Positions 34,004 to 48,824 of a stretch of DNA of 64,000 nt are shown piece after piece. Source of the stretch: Labyrinthula sp. Ha. Taxonomy: Eukaryota > Sar > Bigyra > Labyrinthulida > Labyrinthulaceae. Within the stretch, counting starts at the first letter, position 1, and the number at the start of each line of letters is the position of its first letter. The translations under genes and the position numbers were made by a program. The notes beneath the pieces were generated by a model, which made no database searches, was not told the origin of the DNA, and saw nothing but the letters and a program-made list of their open reading frames with translations. The stretch is from assembly GCA_015227615.1 (NCBI GenBank), contig JAALGZ010000077.1, positions 1 to 64,000 of the forward strand, given 5' to 3'.

Positions 34004-37000
34004 CATAACTTTACAGGTTTAAAACGAGTTTCCCTCAGCGCATTTGCAAAGGTAACTTCTTTTCTCTCTCTTTTCCAATATGGTGGAAAGCTAATTTGTT
34101 TACGTAGCTGAATTTTGTAAGGAAGTTTTCATAGTAGTGGGGAGTTTATCCTATTTAATTCCATGTAGAGTGTGATTTGTGTTGCTTGAAAACAGAGAAG
34201 TGAATACTCTAACACTACCATATTAGGCTTCTCTCTGAAACTCTACTACGGAGTATAGCTGACTCTAATTTAGGAGCGAAAGAGCTGTATGAAAGGAAAA
34301 CTAGCCAGATCTTACGGGCTTGTTTCCATTTCTCCTTGAAGGAACTGTTTCTATGGATCATTATTTATTAGTTTTTACTAAGTTATCTAGAATATTACTA
34401 TGATTCTACAAAACCCTCTCTTATAGTCATTTTATTAGTTGAGATTAATTATACAGTGGATTACAATTTGCACACATAATTGTATGAGCACCAAGGAACT
34501 TATCTTTTTTGTTTAGCGCTAGCCTATAAATGAGGGTGTTCTTTATTTAAGGTTTACTACAAGACTTGCTGGTATATTGCACAAAGAATTCCTCCAAAGG
34601 AAGTAAATGATTTTACAAATTAGCTTACCGAACACAGCAACAAAATTGTGATACCTCTGGATTCAATTAAAACTAAGTATAATGGAATTATGGCCATATG
34701 TTACAGTAGGGGAAAAGCTTCATCCTTTAGAGCTGAGATCTTAGTTTCAAATGACAAAATCTTGGCAAAAATTTTGGTAAAGAAATTACTTAAGACGAGA
34801 AAACTAAAGTCATTTACAATAAAATACGACAAAAAAGGATAGGTGCATATATATTTATATTTCTTACGTAGCTAGTCCTTAGTATAATATTTTCCAATTT
34901 ATTAGCTTGAACCTAGTTTCTATGATGAAAAAAGTCCACAAAAATGTCAGAAATAGTAAGTACCTTGTATCATGGTGAACGTACAAATTTGCGCCACTTA
35001 CATCCTGCTTTTAGGCGAAGAAATGCACACAATTATTTTCGCCACGTGCTAATTATTCTACTTTTTCTTGACGGAACTTAGCTCAACTAGTGTTTTTTTT
35101 TTTTAGACTAATAGTTCTAAATTCCCTTTATTCTTGATCCCCTGTTGTGAAGCAATGAAGAACATGGGTATTTAAGTTTAAACTAAGACCATTCTTTGAA
35201 ATAAATTACAGAAGATTTTGATACAATAGCAAGTCCTAAGCTTAATTGCTTAGACTTGCAATAAAGTATTTTATCTAATCTCATAGACTGCTGCAACCAA
35301 TTGGAATTTTAAAATTTTAGAATGAATAAGAAAGGTTTCATATCGATATGTAAGAACTTGAATTGTTATAGATTACATGATTAATTCCAAATACTAACTT
35401 TTTAGCAGCCACTAAGCCAACTTATATACATAATTAATATTGAACCTAAGAAGCAATAACCTCTAGAGAAATGCGATCTTAGAGTAAGCAATTTTTCTTG
35501 AATTAAGAACCGCCCTAAGCAAATGCATATAGCAGCATCATGTCCCTAAACTATTCAGTAGAATTAAGAACAGCCTTGTTTGCTCTGATAGTGCTTGCCT
35601 TCGAAAATTATGGTCCAAAGAACAGTGATAAACAGCCGGAACTCGAGCACAAATTTTTGAGCTTCATTTCTGCTTATATATGTCTTTGTCGCTATGTCGT
35701 ATGATTCAAACTGCAATATGTGAATATTTAGTACGACTTCGTAACAATTAATGTAATTAACACACCAGGGCATTACATTTTTTAATCCATGTCTCATCTA
35801 TATTCCAAAAGGCATGATCATGAACAGGGTCTGTGATGTTCCTATGCTAAAGGTTAACTTGGTTTATAGGAACCTATCGAGGCCATCAAGTCATAAGAAT
35901 ATCAGACTATGTGCGAATGATAAGTTGAAGAACCATTTTCTAAGAAATCGCTTCCACTTATAATCGATTGAACTCTTAGTAGAAAAAGATAAGGAATAAC
36001 CAGCCCTATTTCGTGCTTACGTATTTTTCTCAAATATATATTAAGTTCAGTTCTTGCTGTTTTAAGTTCGATAAAAATTAATTCATCTCATAGACTCGAA
36101 CAAAGTGGGTTGCGATAACTGCAACATAGTGAATTCTTTGAATGTAGGAAGGGATTCACCTTTGGTGCTCGGATAGCACAAGTAAAAGAAAGTTGCCGGG
36201 TTCATGCGAAAGTGTTCATCAAGTGAATTCTAGATGTGCAAAGCTGCATTTTTCAAAAGTACCACTTCGTTTTTTATTTTAACAATTCTTAAGCAATTGC
36301 TTGCTTTTGACATTTCTGCTTTTTTTATGGTAGCATGTGTAACTAGAACTAAAACAGATATCAGATTTATATAGTTTCCCAAATTCAGCTGCACTCAGCG
36401 TAACTTTTGCCAAAAAAGATTAACCGAGATCCTCTTTCTACCAGTTTCAACAACCTGTAGTAGTTGGATTTCTCAAAGCATACGCCATTGCACTTTTTGT
36501 CACCCTTGCATAACAACTTTCTGGGGGTGGAGTGAAACTAAACCAGTGCTATAGAAGAGATTAAAGGGTGCTTACAGTTTTATCTGCTCAAGATGGGCAT
36601 CGAACAGTGAGATACTGGAAAGTGAGACGAAGATACTAACAGCGACGATAGGCTTATGAACTGAGTTAAATAAGGCTTTCCTTAGAGATTTTTATATCGA
36701 ACTAAGGTCTAAACTCATGAGAAGCTTTAATAATGAATAAAAAAAATCGTTTTACCTTTAACAGGTCTTTAGATACTCAAGCTGAAGTCCACTCAAGTCT
36801 AGTTACTTTTAATAAACCTTACTTCCATTTTTATATTGCTTTCTGTTTAGCTTTACTCTTTATTTTTGTTTTTTTGCTAAGATTTTGTCTAATGATTGCT
36901 TTTGTCTTGTTTCCATAAAATAATACTTCCTATTTCAACTGAGCAATACCATAAATCTATGATTATTGGTAATTCATACACTGATAATTAATAAATATAC

Positions 37001-40000
37001 AGACCTTAAAGGATTTAGTTCTCGCAAATAACACTTCTATTCTGTAATTAAAGCTGAATATACCAAGCGATTATGGTATTTTATATATAGTAGCTCATGA
37101 CCCTAAATGGAGTACAGTAATTGTTTTTGGTAGAAAAATTATTTTTTTTGATTAGTATCTCGCTCCAACAACAAGATTTTTTCTTCTTGCCAAATTCAAA
37201 ATTTTAGAAATGGACTAATACAAGTCAGATGAACCTGATGTTATACGTATATTTTCTAAATTATTTCTCAAAGTACATCAGTTACTATTTTGATCCTAAT
37301 ATTACCTCAAACTTAATAAATGTGCTCAAAGAAGGCAGAAATAAATATTTTATAATAAAAAACTTAATAGAAACTAAAAATAAGCAGCAGAATATACGAG
37401 TCTAACTCTACTGAATATTTGCAGTATACATAGTTTCAAGATGAAGTCACATTACCGTGCAGTAGGTGCAAATGTAGGGAATACTTCTATACTAATACAT
37501 AAGCACCTGGGATAACAAATCGTAGTACTTCTGTATTGCCACAGCCTCTAAAACCTTGAACACCTTGATTATGTCACCTTAAGCTTCTCTTCGACATCTT
37601 TCATGTTTTTTTGTAGAAATATATGTGTCACTATATGGATCTATACTGTCCTGACTTAGGATAGGCTCATTAGAGGTATTAGACACCATTAATTTATCTT
37701 AAATAAATGTTATTATTCTTTTCAAAGACAACATTATTGGCGATGTTTAACTAAATTACGTCCAAGGAAAATGTTCGGGGACTGCAATATACTCGCATTG
37801 ACAATTAAATTATTCCACATCATGAATTAAGGCTACTTTATGAAATATTGTATTACCCTAGCCGTTAAGTACACATTGAAAATTAAGGGATTAAAGTAAA
37901 GAAGCATCACTATAAGAGAAGAACAAGCACCGGTAATGAAAATAACATCTTTTGCCTAGTGCAAGAACAACCTGGCTATAATAAGGGGATATCTCTATGA
38001 TTTTATTGCGGTACAAAATTTAGTTTATAGAGAGTTTATTCCTCGAAATCTGTAAGTCCGAATAAGCATTAGAAGCGCTTAATCTTTTCTCCATGCCCCC
38101 CCAGGAAATGGTTTTCATAAGGAAACCAAAAGATCTCTCTAAGAATATATGGGGACACTGGCTACCAGCGATACCAAGATGCTGTCTCAGAAACAACATT
38201 TACTACTTTTCTTGTTAGCCTATGTGTGACCGTAATACTCTTCATCAGTTTTCCAATGTAAGAATATGTCGAGACAAGTAATGATACTTTGTCCCGACAC
38301 TCCTTAAACCTCCTCGGTGCTATTATTATCTACCGGAGTTCTCCGTGCAATTTTTTCTATACGGACAGATTATAAGAAAATTTTATACTTAAACACTATT
38401 ATAGACTAGATTCATCAATTCAGTAGTTACACCAATATCTTTTAAATCAGGAGAAATGTACTAAAGAATAGCTTCATATGTGTTAGTTAGCGGGCCATGT
38501 CTCACATAGCACAGGTTGCAGCAGGGTTCTGCGCAATATTTTGAGAGTTATTAATTAACAACCAACTAGTAAAAAGAATACAAAAGAATTCTTATTTTTA
38601 ATTAAGTAAAATTAAAAGTTCTCTACCTGTTAAAACAATTTGTTTGAGTTCCAATTATATAAAATATAAAAAATATCAAGAAGGCAGTTGAAACTTAAAT
38701 ACTTTGAGCAACACAAGGAATAATTTAAGCAACTTAGGAAACAGTTTAATTAGGCAATTCAAGGTATATAAGAAAAAGTAAAGTAGCGTGGTGATTCTCT
38801 TTTACAAGCATTGAAAAATTTAAAAATATATTCTCCATTTCGACAATTGCTTAACAACGGCTCGCCAATTTATTTGTGCTCCCCATCGAGGTTGGATATC
38901 TATAGAAAGTAACATAAGCTTCACTAACTAGGAAACTACCAATGAATCAATCACTTTTGTGATCGGTATTAATTTCCCATACTCGGTGAACTGAACTAAA
39001 GGAAACTTTGAGTTAAACAATTAGAATCCAGAAGAAAATAGAGTACACATTTCGGTAGAACTTGTCCGTTGGGATGACACATGATACATATTTTCCAAGA
39101 GTTTCGCAAAACTTGATACCTCGGAAGAAGAAATTGAATTTGGGTAAGCTAACTAATAATTATTTTGCACTTGGTTTCACTATGAATATCAATAACAGAA
39201 TTGGGAAATTAATTTGCATCAGATGATTCAGATTGTATGCTGATTATCAATTGATTATCAAGAGAAGAGTGGGCTACATACCTTAAAGCTAATACCCAAG
39301 AAATAATGTTTTCATATTCCACCATATCAACATCATTTAAAAGTGGGTAGCATGTTTAAACTGTCATTCTCCAGGATTATTCCTGGGCTTGATGGTCATT
39401 TTATGAATGTTTACTTAAGGTTTAAGAGTAAATTATTGCTTGGTTATTTGGCCCAACTTTGTGATAATGCTTATTTATTTATCTATAATCAATCTAAACG
39501 ACTTTCTCAAAATTAAGCATTATTATAGAGAAATATGTGCAGAAAATACTAATTAATTATTAGTAAACCAAATCTAAGTCCGTTTTGAAGTAAACAGAAG
39601 CATATCTAAACTGAAAACTGTATAACGTCAAGAACATGAACTCTGCCGAATGTCGATCTAAAATTTTATCAAGTTTCATAGTTGTTGGTCCAGAAGCAAT
39701 GATGTACACAATTCCAGAGATTCTGTATTTACTAGATCTTTTTTACTTACCAGGGTTTTGGGTGATTGGTTTCATGTAGGTCATCCTATTCTGGATTACT
39801 TTTGGTTGGTCCTGAACCTAGTAAAGCGAAAAAAAAGAAAAAAATAGAAACCAATCATACGACGCTAACCAAGCATGGAAGTAGTTGAAGAAGACCATAC
39901 GGCTATCAATAAATATAAGTGGAGGTAATACCGATGATTTAGGCCAGATATTATTTTTCTAGCGGTCAAATAGGTTATTAAGAACCACTCCAAGCGGATC

Positions 40001-43000
40001 AGGGTACACTGCAGTTAATTTTCTACGATAAAACCTAGAATAATTATTGGTTCCCCTGCAAGAACTTAAGTACAACGCAACCAACTTTCTTATAACTCTC
40101 AATTTTGAGCTTTAAACTAACCTTCAAGTTTCAGCTGAAGGCTTGTCTATATCTCTCAAAGATTAAGCCAGCTCACCACGGTGACGATAGATTTAACATA
40201 AACACAATCGAAACAAAAACACTTTCTGGGTGAAAAAAGGAGGTTATTATAACTATTTACTAAGGTTTAACAGGTATTACGGTACTGTTACGGGATATTG
40301 ATTACATTTTAAATTTTATAATATTAATTTCGAGAAATCTTTACCTAAACTGAATATATAAGAGCTAGAAGCGAGGTGTGAAACATCACAGACAGTAGCA
40401 CTCAAATTTTAATATAAATTGCTTGATACTGTATTTTATTTCTTATGTATATTAGCAGTGTTTTAGAGCTAAAGTCGTTGATTAAGAGGTTTACGTGTTA
40501 GGGACTATAATAATAAATAATGTGTATATAACCCGATTTGATTAAAATCGATACGGCATACTTCCACCTTAGCAAATATTTATAGCTATGTTCTCAGTGT
40601 ATAAAATTGCTTCATGAATGTTGTTAATTTTTTATTATAATAATTGAAGCTGATAATAACAACGTAGTATTATTGTATTTGAGAGATATTGGCCTGAACT
40701 GACCTAGAACTGTAATAAGAAACATTTCACTAAGTCCCGCCAAAGTTACTGGAATACTTAAATAGACACATGTAGTATATGTAATGTAACTAACAAAATA
40801 TTTCATCAATACCCAAAATAATCTAGGTGACCAGCTAATGCAATAGTTGTTTTACAATTTAAGAAACTGTGCCATCATTTTGTTCTCAACTGAAGAGGTT
40901 CTTGGTATACACCTGCAAAATGTGATTCAAAATGTTGTTATTATACAGGCTCAAAACTGCCAACAAAATATTAACAATAACAAACAGGGTAAATTGCACA
41001 CATGCAAATATTTGCTAAGTTTTCACATATATGTATGCAACAATTTTAAATATTCTGGCCTGAGAAAATAAACGAGGAAAAATTAAGCAAGAATTAATGT
41101 TTTGAACACTGAAAATATTTTTTGTGTGCCACCGGGTGAAAACTGGTAAATATATAGCACCTACATAGAAAAGAGTCAAAAATTTAATTTTGGACCACAG
41201 TAATATTAAAAAAAAGTTAAAAATGTAATTACAAAAAAGATCCATTTATTCCAAGGTAATTTATAAATTTCATTGAATATAATAATGTCATATTCATAGA
41301 AAAATTAAACGAAGTTTACAAAAATTCAACCTTGAGATCAACAAAAGAAGTAAATCACATTTTCTTAGAAAGTTTTTGCAAGACTTGATAGGATTTCAAT
41401 AGCTGATATGATCACTGTGCACACATGTACATCGAACAAGCGACGAAGTACCTCAAGATGATCCATTTAAGTTCAAAATGGTGTTTCCATGGTCATTTAC
41501 CTCATGGAGCACCAATAAAGAGGTTCGGGAAACTGATGATCCTATACCAATGCTCTCTGTATTTAATATAAAACTTCCATGTTTTTACTAGATAAACTTA
41601 TCAAAAAGCCCAGGAGCTAGATGCTCATTATTTTTAGTCTATGTAAGCATCGTGCTGGAAAAACCAAATTGATCACTAATAAAGAATGTCACAAATCATA
41701 TGATACGATTCTAAGGACCATAAGGGAACTCGAAGGCGATACTGAAAAAGATTATCAGACAGAAATATGTAACTACCATAGAGTTATGAATCAATCATGT
41801 TCTCGCCATGAAAAAAAAAACAGGAGAGAGGGTTTGCTATTGCATAATCAAATCCGTTTCAATATTCGTAAGAAAATTCATAAATCTTTATAACTCGGAT
41901 AATTAAGTAAAAATATAAAACTACTAAGAAACTAAAAGCTTCTTAAAGTATTATATTTTTCACTTGTTTTATTTCCTATATAATAACGTAAGAAAATCGT
42001 AACCCTATTCCCGATGGAATGATCACATATATTTTGACCGCTTGTAGGGTTAATATTTTGACAAAAAGATAATTAAGCTCCCTCACTCTTAATACTTGAA
42101 CATGCTTTTTATTCACAAACCATCCGGAAAATATCCTCGACTTCATTTCTATAATCTACGAAATAATTAAAACCTGATCCACAATATTTTACTCCTAATG
42201 GAAAATCCTTGTCCTACTTTATACAGCACATTCAATACTAGAAATCTTTCCCCCCTTTAGGAAAGGTTAAATCTGTTTTTTTCTGTACGTTCACAATTTC
42301 TTATTTTGTGCAATATTTATTATGATTAGTGACTATACTGGGTTACACATGTTTCTATGTGAAGAGTTTTTTTAAGAACTGTTCCATTGCAAGAGCTCTA
42401 ATCTAATTATACCATCCATCTAGGGTGTTTCATCATTTAAAAAGTTTGTATCCCTGAAAGTAAACCATTGGATAGGTGTCCTGTTCCGTGCTTTATAACA
42501 TCATTATACTTTTTAGGCTCTTATCTTCTTTTAGAAACTTCTTCTTTCTCAAGAGGTCCCATTTGACTGTTTCTTTACCCGTATTCCATTTTAAACCATG
42601 ATTTATGAATCTAAAAACTTTGGCTTTTGCATTAGGAAACGGTTCATCTAAACAAAATAACTGGTCTTAACTAGACTAGTCTGTTAAGAGCTTATCCTGT
42701 TTCTTGGAGGAGAATACACCCAAAATCCACTAAAAACATGAGTTATTGTCAGCAAATATTTAATCCAAGTATATTGCAAAACGTTTCTGCACGTAGAAAG
42801 ACATATTTTGAGATTATAATTCATTTCTTGGTAATCTATCAATTAAAATTTTCGTGCATTTTTTATAATGGTAATTTACGTTTAGAAACACAATTTAATT
42901 GATTTTTAATAATAAATTGAATATCATTAAAAGGTTGCACCAAATTGCCAAAATAATATTCCTTCATATTTGAACCTCATCAATACATTTATCAATCGGC
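34004..43000. other. Gene desert
   Basis: About 9 kb of AT-rich DNA. All open frames are short (under 80 codons), with composition expected by chance. I found no domain motif, RNA gene or LTR pair in either strand. Confidence 0.5.
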
Positions 43001-44880
43001 GATAAAATTAATCAATATTACGGAAGAAGGATATTTAGACTACGCTGACTACTTTTATAGACATTGATACGGTGTAAAATATCACAATAATTATTTGTTA
43101 TTTTGATCCAAGGGTTCTAGTCCAGTCTTGTGTTGATAGCCCATTGATAATCAGAGTAAATCCTGAATCATCTAATAAGAATGAAATTTCCAACTCTCCT
43201 GTTGATAGAAAAAGTCAAAACAATTATAAAATAGTCTCTTATAGACTCTATCAGGTCCGCTACTTAGACATAAATGAAACTAAAGTTTCGTTCCGGACCA
43301 GGGTCCATATTTCTATATGGGAAATTAATAAAAAAATGGAGCCGAGAAAGAGTCCCCAAAACTCTGAAATAAACTTAAAACATCTAGAATATAGGAGCAA
43401 ACTTAGAACAGGTATCTGAAATCAGACTGCAATCTTGAATGCCGAAAAAAGAACTTAGATAGGTTCTAGCTTGAGTTTCCAGGTGAACATTACTTCCTCA
43501 AAATCTTGTTCCGCAATGATACTTACATGTCTTCGACACTTTGGCGTTGCTAGTCATGATTTATTGACTAAATTAAAGCTCTATGACGCATTCAATTGAA
43601 AGCATTGTCCTAGCATGTAAGAACTAGGGTTTTTTTTCAATACCTAACTACCTATTAACCATTGTTCTGTGCTATACTAATCCATTGTGTCGTTCTTCGC
43701 CTTCGATTGTGGCCTTTTTCTTCCATTGTGTCTTGTACCGGTTGCTTTTCTCTTCTTCCACTCCCTTATGGCTAGCTCCAACGTGTTCCTTGGTCAATAT
43801 TCAATATCAACATTCTATGACCCTGTTAAAATAAATCCCCTGTTGCTGAGCTCCCACAACTTCAATCCAAGAAAACAAATGAACACAAAAATTTCGGAGG
43901 AAAAGCTCGATGAGTCAGGGAGAGAGTTATGGACTTACCATGGGTTGAGAGGGGGTTCTATATCGTTTAGCATGATCGTGTTGTTGCATATCAGTCGGTT
44001 GCATTTGTATGTCTGTGTTTGGCTTACTGTAATGATGATTTGACTTTATCGTGTAAGGTAGCTAATGCTATGGGTTTAGGAGAAGTATTTCCTCGATACA
44101 ATAACTGGTGGTTCCTTATTGAGAGGTAGGATAATTTTTTTGTTGATATTCAGAACTGAAATCCCAGGATATTGCTGTCTTTAGATACTTGATTCTTCTT
44201 CACGGCATTCTCCTAGACTTACCATTCGTAGACTTTGCCGTCGGACTCAGTAATGACGCGCTAGTATTGCACATCTAAAAAAACCAAGTTCCACGCGGCA
44301 TTTTTATCTTTGGATGTCTGCTATTACGAACACAAGATCAAGCTTTTATATGAGTTCAAGACATATTCAATGAAATTGAAGTTTATAGGAATCAATAGGA
44401 GGATATTTGTTGATCATGCTCCCAGGACCGAGGAACATGTTTCTCTGTGTTCCCAATCAATCCTCGACAGAATCTGTGGTGAGTGACCTACCTGTACTTA
44501 AATGTTTATAGGTGGTCGTGGATTTTCAGGTGAGGTTAACTCGTGAAAACGACCTGTGACCCTTGGATGATCGGCAACTTCATCAGTTTTCAGTTTATTG
44601 AGAGAGCAGAAATTATTTCACCTTTGTGAAGACCCATAGAGGCTAAGAAGTGGTTTTAACAGCGTGTCTACTAACCAAACTTCCCTGAGAGATATTTTTG
44701 TGATCTTTGCACTTTGTCCAAAATGCCCCTAGTCATAATTATATATGAGCTCTTGGGAGAAAATTGAAGAAACGACACGACTTGTTTCAGAGGATGACTC
44801 TGCGTGAACTCCATACCTCCAGGGACTCCCAGGCTTTGTAAACCGACGAAATGTGAAAGTCGGAGCACTCTCCTTCAACG
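43001..44880. other. Unclassified, possibly an old retroelement fragment
   Basis: Slightly richer in GC than the preceding desert, with frames at 43144-43419 and 43687-44043 that match nothing I recognise. A stretch near 44.25-44.45 kb on the plus strand (KLKFIGINRRIFVDHAP) vaguely recalls the RNase H end of Ty3-type elements. Too weak to call. Confidence 0.2.
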
Positions 44881-44899
44881 TTGATAGTCTTGCTCAATA

Positions 44900-47800
44900 C
44901 AAACTCTTTACAATAGTTAAACTTACTTACGAGCTTCCGTACCTACTGATTTTATTTCAAGAAGAAGTTGAACAAAAAGGTGTTTAAAGACTTGAGAAAG
45001 CGAATGAAAATGTTAGCCAGAATGGGAAAGGAAGATGATTTGTTTTGCAGGCCAACCCCAGCTGTACTGGGATAGCGGTCTTTGTGTGTCGGTAATCCCT
45101 TCAAGACGTAGTTGATACCTACAGAGTGAGGAGCATGATTCTAGTTGCTAAGATCAGTTCAGATAGCAGCAAAAGGCTTACTTTGGTAAACATGCACGTA
45201 CCCCACACTATACTAATGACCTGACATAATCAAGGATTCTTATAAACGCCAGAAGAGAAGGCAATAAAAATAGTGAACAAGAGTAGGTTACTAGTTATTG
45301 GAGGAAATCATAATGATCTGTTGAAGAGGTCATGGAAAGACACCAGCAACAAACACAGATGTACCCAGCAAGCAACAGGAACAGAAGAATTTTAGAAGAG
45401 CTCTTGCTCCAGAACGCAATGTCCATAGTGAATCATAGGCGCAAGACAAGGAAGAAAGGATCCATAAGACACACAACCTTCCAACCATGGAATAAACAGA
45501 TAAAATCATCAGAAATAGATTTCTTCATCATCAACAAACTCACGGCAATCACATTCTTCAAAGTAAACATAAAGACCAGCAAATGGATCTGGCAAGACGA
45601 ACCAAATGATAACATGATAATAAAAATAACCATCAACCTCATACCCCAAACCAAAAGACAATCTACAAAAGGACGTGCCTACTAAATTAAAAATGTGTAT
45701 CAAGCAGTTCGACAAAGGTATCCAACTTAAATTGCAAAATATTAAAATTGAAACTGAAGAGGTGGGTTATATTCTAATCACGAAGGCAATAAGGGAAGCG
45801 ATAGAAAACCCGATCCTGTCCAAGAAACGCAAAGGCTTTCACTGAAATCATTCTTCAGCGACTCTTGGACTCATCAAGCTCAAATGACAAAGGTAGAACA
45901 CAGCTTCGGTGGAATAAAGAAGAAGGATGTCCAGAGAAGTCAGGAACGCTGTAGTTGCGGACAGGAACGCGCACTTGGACGAAATATGTACAGCAATTGA
46001 CACAAAGCTCAGTACTCATAACTCCCACCAAACATATAGAATAATGTAAATATTCCAGAGGAGGAAAGATAACTTCGGGAGAATAACTAAAAATGGACGA
46101 GGTAATGTCGTATCAGAAGAAAAATGACTAAAAGTATTACGGGAACATATTCACCAGACTAAAAAAAACCAGTTCAGCAACCACAGAATATAAATGTAGA
46201 TGAAGTACAATATTACCACAAATAATTCAACTTAAATCATCAAGCCGGTCCATGTGTCTGTGCAACAATTCAAACAAAGAAGAAATCATTAACATTCTAA
46301 AAATAATAAAAAATAACATAGCCAACGGAAATGATGGTATTGTAAACAAAACTCTAAAATATTCTAGTTAATTTCAAAGCACCTAATAAAAATTTCTCGA
46401 AGATTTTTTAGAGAAGGGAAGTTTAAGGAAAATAAATAAGTGGTTTATGTCAGTGAAAACTGATATTCTTGTATAGAGTTAATAGAGAGAAATAAAATTT
46501 TTCATATTTCAGAACAATATCGTTGCTACAAACACCATTCGAAGTGTTGACAGGAATCATCAATAACTGGCTAAAGAACGTAGTTGAAAGAATACATTCA
46601 TACCAAGCAGGTTTTGGTAAGCATCTTGCAACAATCCACAGGATCGAAACACTGAAGCGAATGATTACGAAAAGTGTAACGAGTTAGCTTCGACTTAAGA
46701 TATTTTTCATTGGCTTCAAGATAGTTTTCAACTCAGTTTCACACAGTTTTATCTGTCTTTCATTCAGAGAACATGGCGTACCTAAATCATTAATAAAAAA
46801 GATCATGTACCTCTACAGTCAGGTAAAAGTAGTTGAAGGAGAACAGCATTCCAAAACAACAAGGATTCCAAAAGGAGCCATGCAAGATGACAGCTTATTA
46901 TCCACTCTTCATATTTTGGCACTGGATAGCATTATGTATCGCCTAAAAGATAATACTTGCGAAGAAGTAAGCCCAGAAACCGATGAAGTGTAGCTCATGA
47001 CTTTTGAAGACGACGTAGTTGCATTTTCAAAGACGATCCTCAAGTAGTGGATCTTGCTCAATAACTTGCAAAACTTGAACAAATCACAGAACTTGAAATA
47101 TATATGTCAACAAATCTAAGATCATGTGCAAGGAGAAAGTACCTAAAATACAAGAAAAATACCTGGCACTTTGATCAACAGACTTCTGTGGAAGTTTCAC
47201 GGTGAAATATGTGACCACTTTTTCCAAGTTGCAAGACACCTGAACTGTCACCGAGCTTCTAGATACTGTGATAGCACAAAGAACCATCCAAGAGCAAGAA
47301 TCCTTGCAGTTTCACACGCAGGAGATACATTGACTAACTTACTCAGAAAGAAAGTTCTAAATACTGAAGTGAATAACCAATCAATACAGGGAACAACCAA
47401 GATGAAATATCTGGGAGCAGTTTTCAAGACTTCGGAACTGAGTGCAGAAGCAATCTTGGACTAGTTAGTGAGGACAACACGAGACTTAAAGCTGTCAAGC
47501 TACCTTCTAGAATGAACCATCTTGAAAAGAAAACCAAAAGAAGGGTTGTCTTGTCAATAACACTTTCATCTCTACTATATAGCTGCCAGAGATGAAAAAA
47601 ATCGTCATTATCAAGAAAGGACTCAACGAACTTTCTAGAAATATACAGAAAAAAGATTAAAAACCTGGAGAATATGAGCTTCAACCTGCAAGATGAAGTT
47701 ATAAACGTCTGTGAACTTGCAGAACAAAGAACCCAAACCTTCAGTGAATAAGAAACTGTGGATGCTCAACTGGAACCAGCACGCAAAAAAGCTGTCTGGG

Positions 47801-48765
47801 AACCTGGAACACCATAATATCTCAGTGAATGAATATCTCTGAAATAAGCGCTTCAGGAAAACGTGGTCATAGAACATCTGAAACAATACGAGGAACCGGT
47901 TCCACCTGATCATGAACCTCAACTTCACAAAAACCTAAACATAACCTGAAAAATAACGCTATGAACCCCCCAACCCATCTAGGATAAGAGCAGAATTTTC
48001 TCTCCTAACCTGGAATACTCCGGACTGTGTTGGAGTCCTCTGTACTCCAAAGAAAAGCACAAGACAGCTACAAAGAGAGGAACAATCTAGCACAGCAGTA
48101 GAAGCCACCTGAACCTCAACAGACACCACAAGTCACTTCAGCCGGACAATAACCGATCTTTTCAAGTTTGGATGAAGATGTGAATGAACCTGAAACCTTC
48201 TGCATCGCCTGCAAAATACAATCTTGATAAAGTCCTACTCAACCATATTCAACGACCCACCATTGAATAAGGATAAACCACCTAAACATCAACATGTAAT
48301 ACAAACTTATCCCAACGGGATAGAAATCGCCCTTCTGGAACTCAGATGTGGATATGAATGAGCTTAAAACCTGCTGCGCCACCTGAAATATGAATCTTGA
48401 TTAAGTATTGCTGGGAAGGCTCTAATAAGCGTCAATAAGCATCTGTATCTATATCATACGTTACCTGAACCGCTGGATCACCTTGGCTGGTATCTCATTA
48501 ACACTCGCAGTCGTGTTTGTTGCTTTTTTTTAAATTCTGGATTGCATTTTGGGAAATCCAACACAAGATTCACGAAAAAGTAAGATGTTATTGAGATATG
48601 AGGGATCCTGCTACTCAATAGCACCTATTAATGGAAATGACGTAATATCAAAAATAGTTTTACTATAGAGAGTATGGGCAGGATCACAGGTGCATGAAAA
48701 GTTAGGCCCTCGGAGTCCATTCCCACTGCCACGATACTCCCTTAAAATCTAATCTAATCTAGTCC
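44900..48765 (+). mobile_element. Decayed LINE (non-LTR retrotransposon) with endonuclease and reverse transcriptase
   Basis: The plus strand carries, in order, an exonuclease/endonuclease/phosphatase-type domain and a reverse transcriptase. The endonuclease pieces are GTGIAVFV, DTYRVRSMILVAKIS, LTLVNMHVPHT, LLVIGG, then GSIRHTTFQPWNKQIKSSEIDFFI, up to about 45.6 kb. The RT pieces are GNDGIVNKTLKY near 46.34 kb, SYQAGFGKHLATIHRIETLK near 46.6 kb, GAMQDDSL.. and LALDSIMYRL near 46.9 kb, and FEDDVVAFSKT near 47.0 kb. The last two stand where RT block B and the ADD box belong. It has many stops and frameshifts. A 3' UTR of about 1 kb ends in a short (AATCT)n tail. The RTE/CR1/Jockey-type branch cannot be decided. 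It abuts the 5' side of the next gene. Confidence 0.8.
48746..48760 (+). repeat. (AATCT)3 tandem tail at the LINE 3' end
   Basis: Three perfect AATCT units at the point where LINE-like sequence stops. Short tandem tails like this are known at the 3' ends of some LINE families instead of poly(A). Confidence 0.6.
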
Positions 48766-48824
48766 ATGTGAGTTACACCAGAATCTTAACACTTGGCTCT
48801 ACCGAGAATAAGCCAATTTTTTCT

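Noticed and set aside
10599-39260. Recurrent TGATTATCA/ATTGATTATCA motifs near 10.6, 11.0 and 39.24 kb
   Set aside because: Short AT-rich direct and inverted repeats of this size are expected by chance in such DNA; no common flanks or element were found.
43144-44043. Two frames of 91 and 118 codons as genes
   Set aside because: No motif, odd composition and no tiny-intron extension; more likely chance or part of an old repeat.
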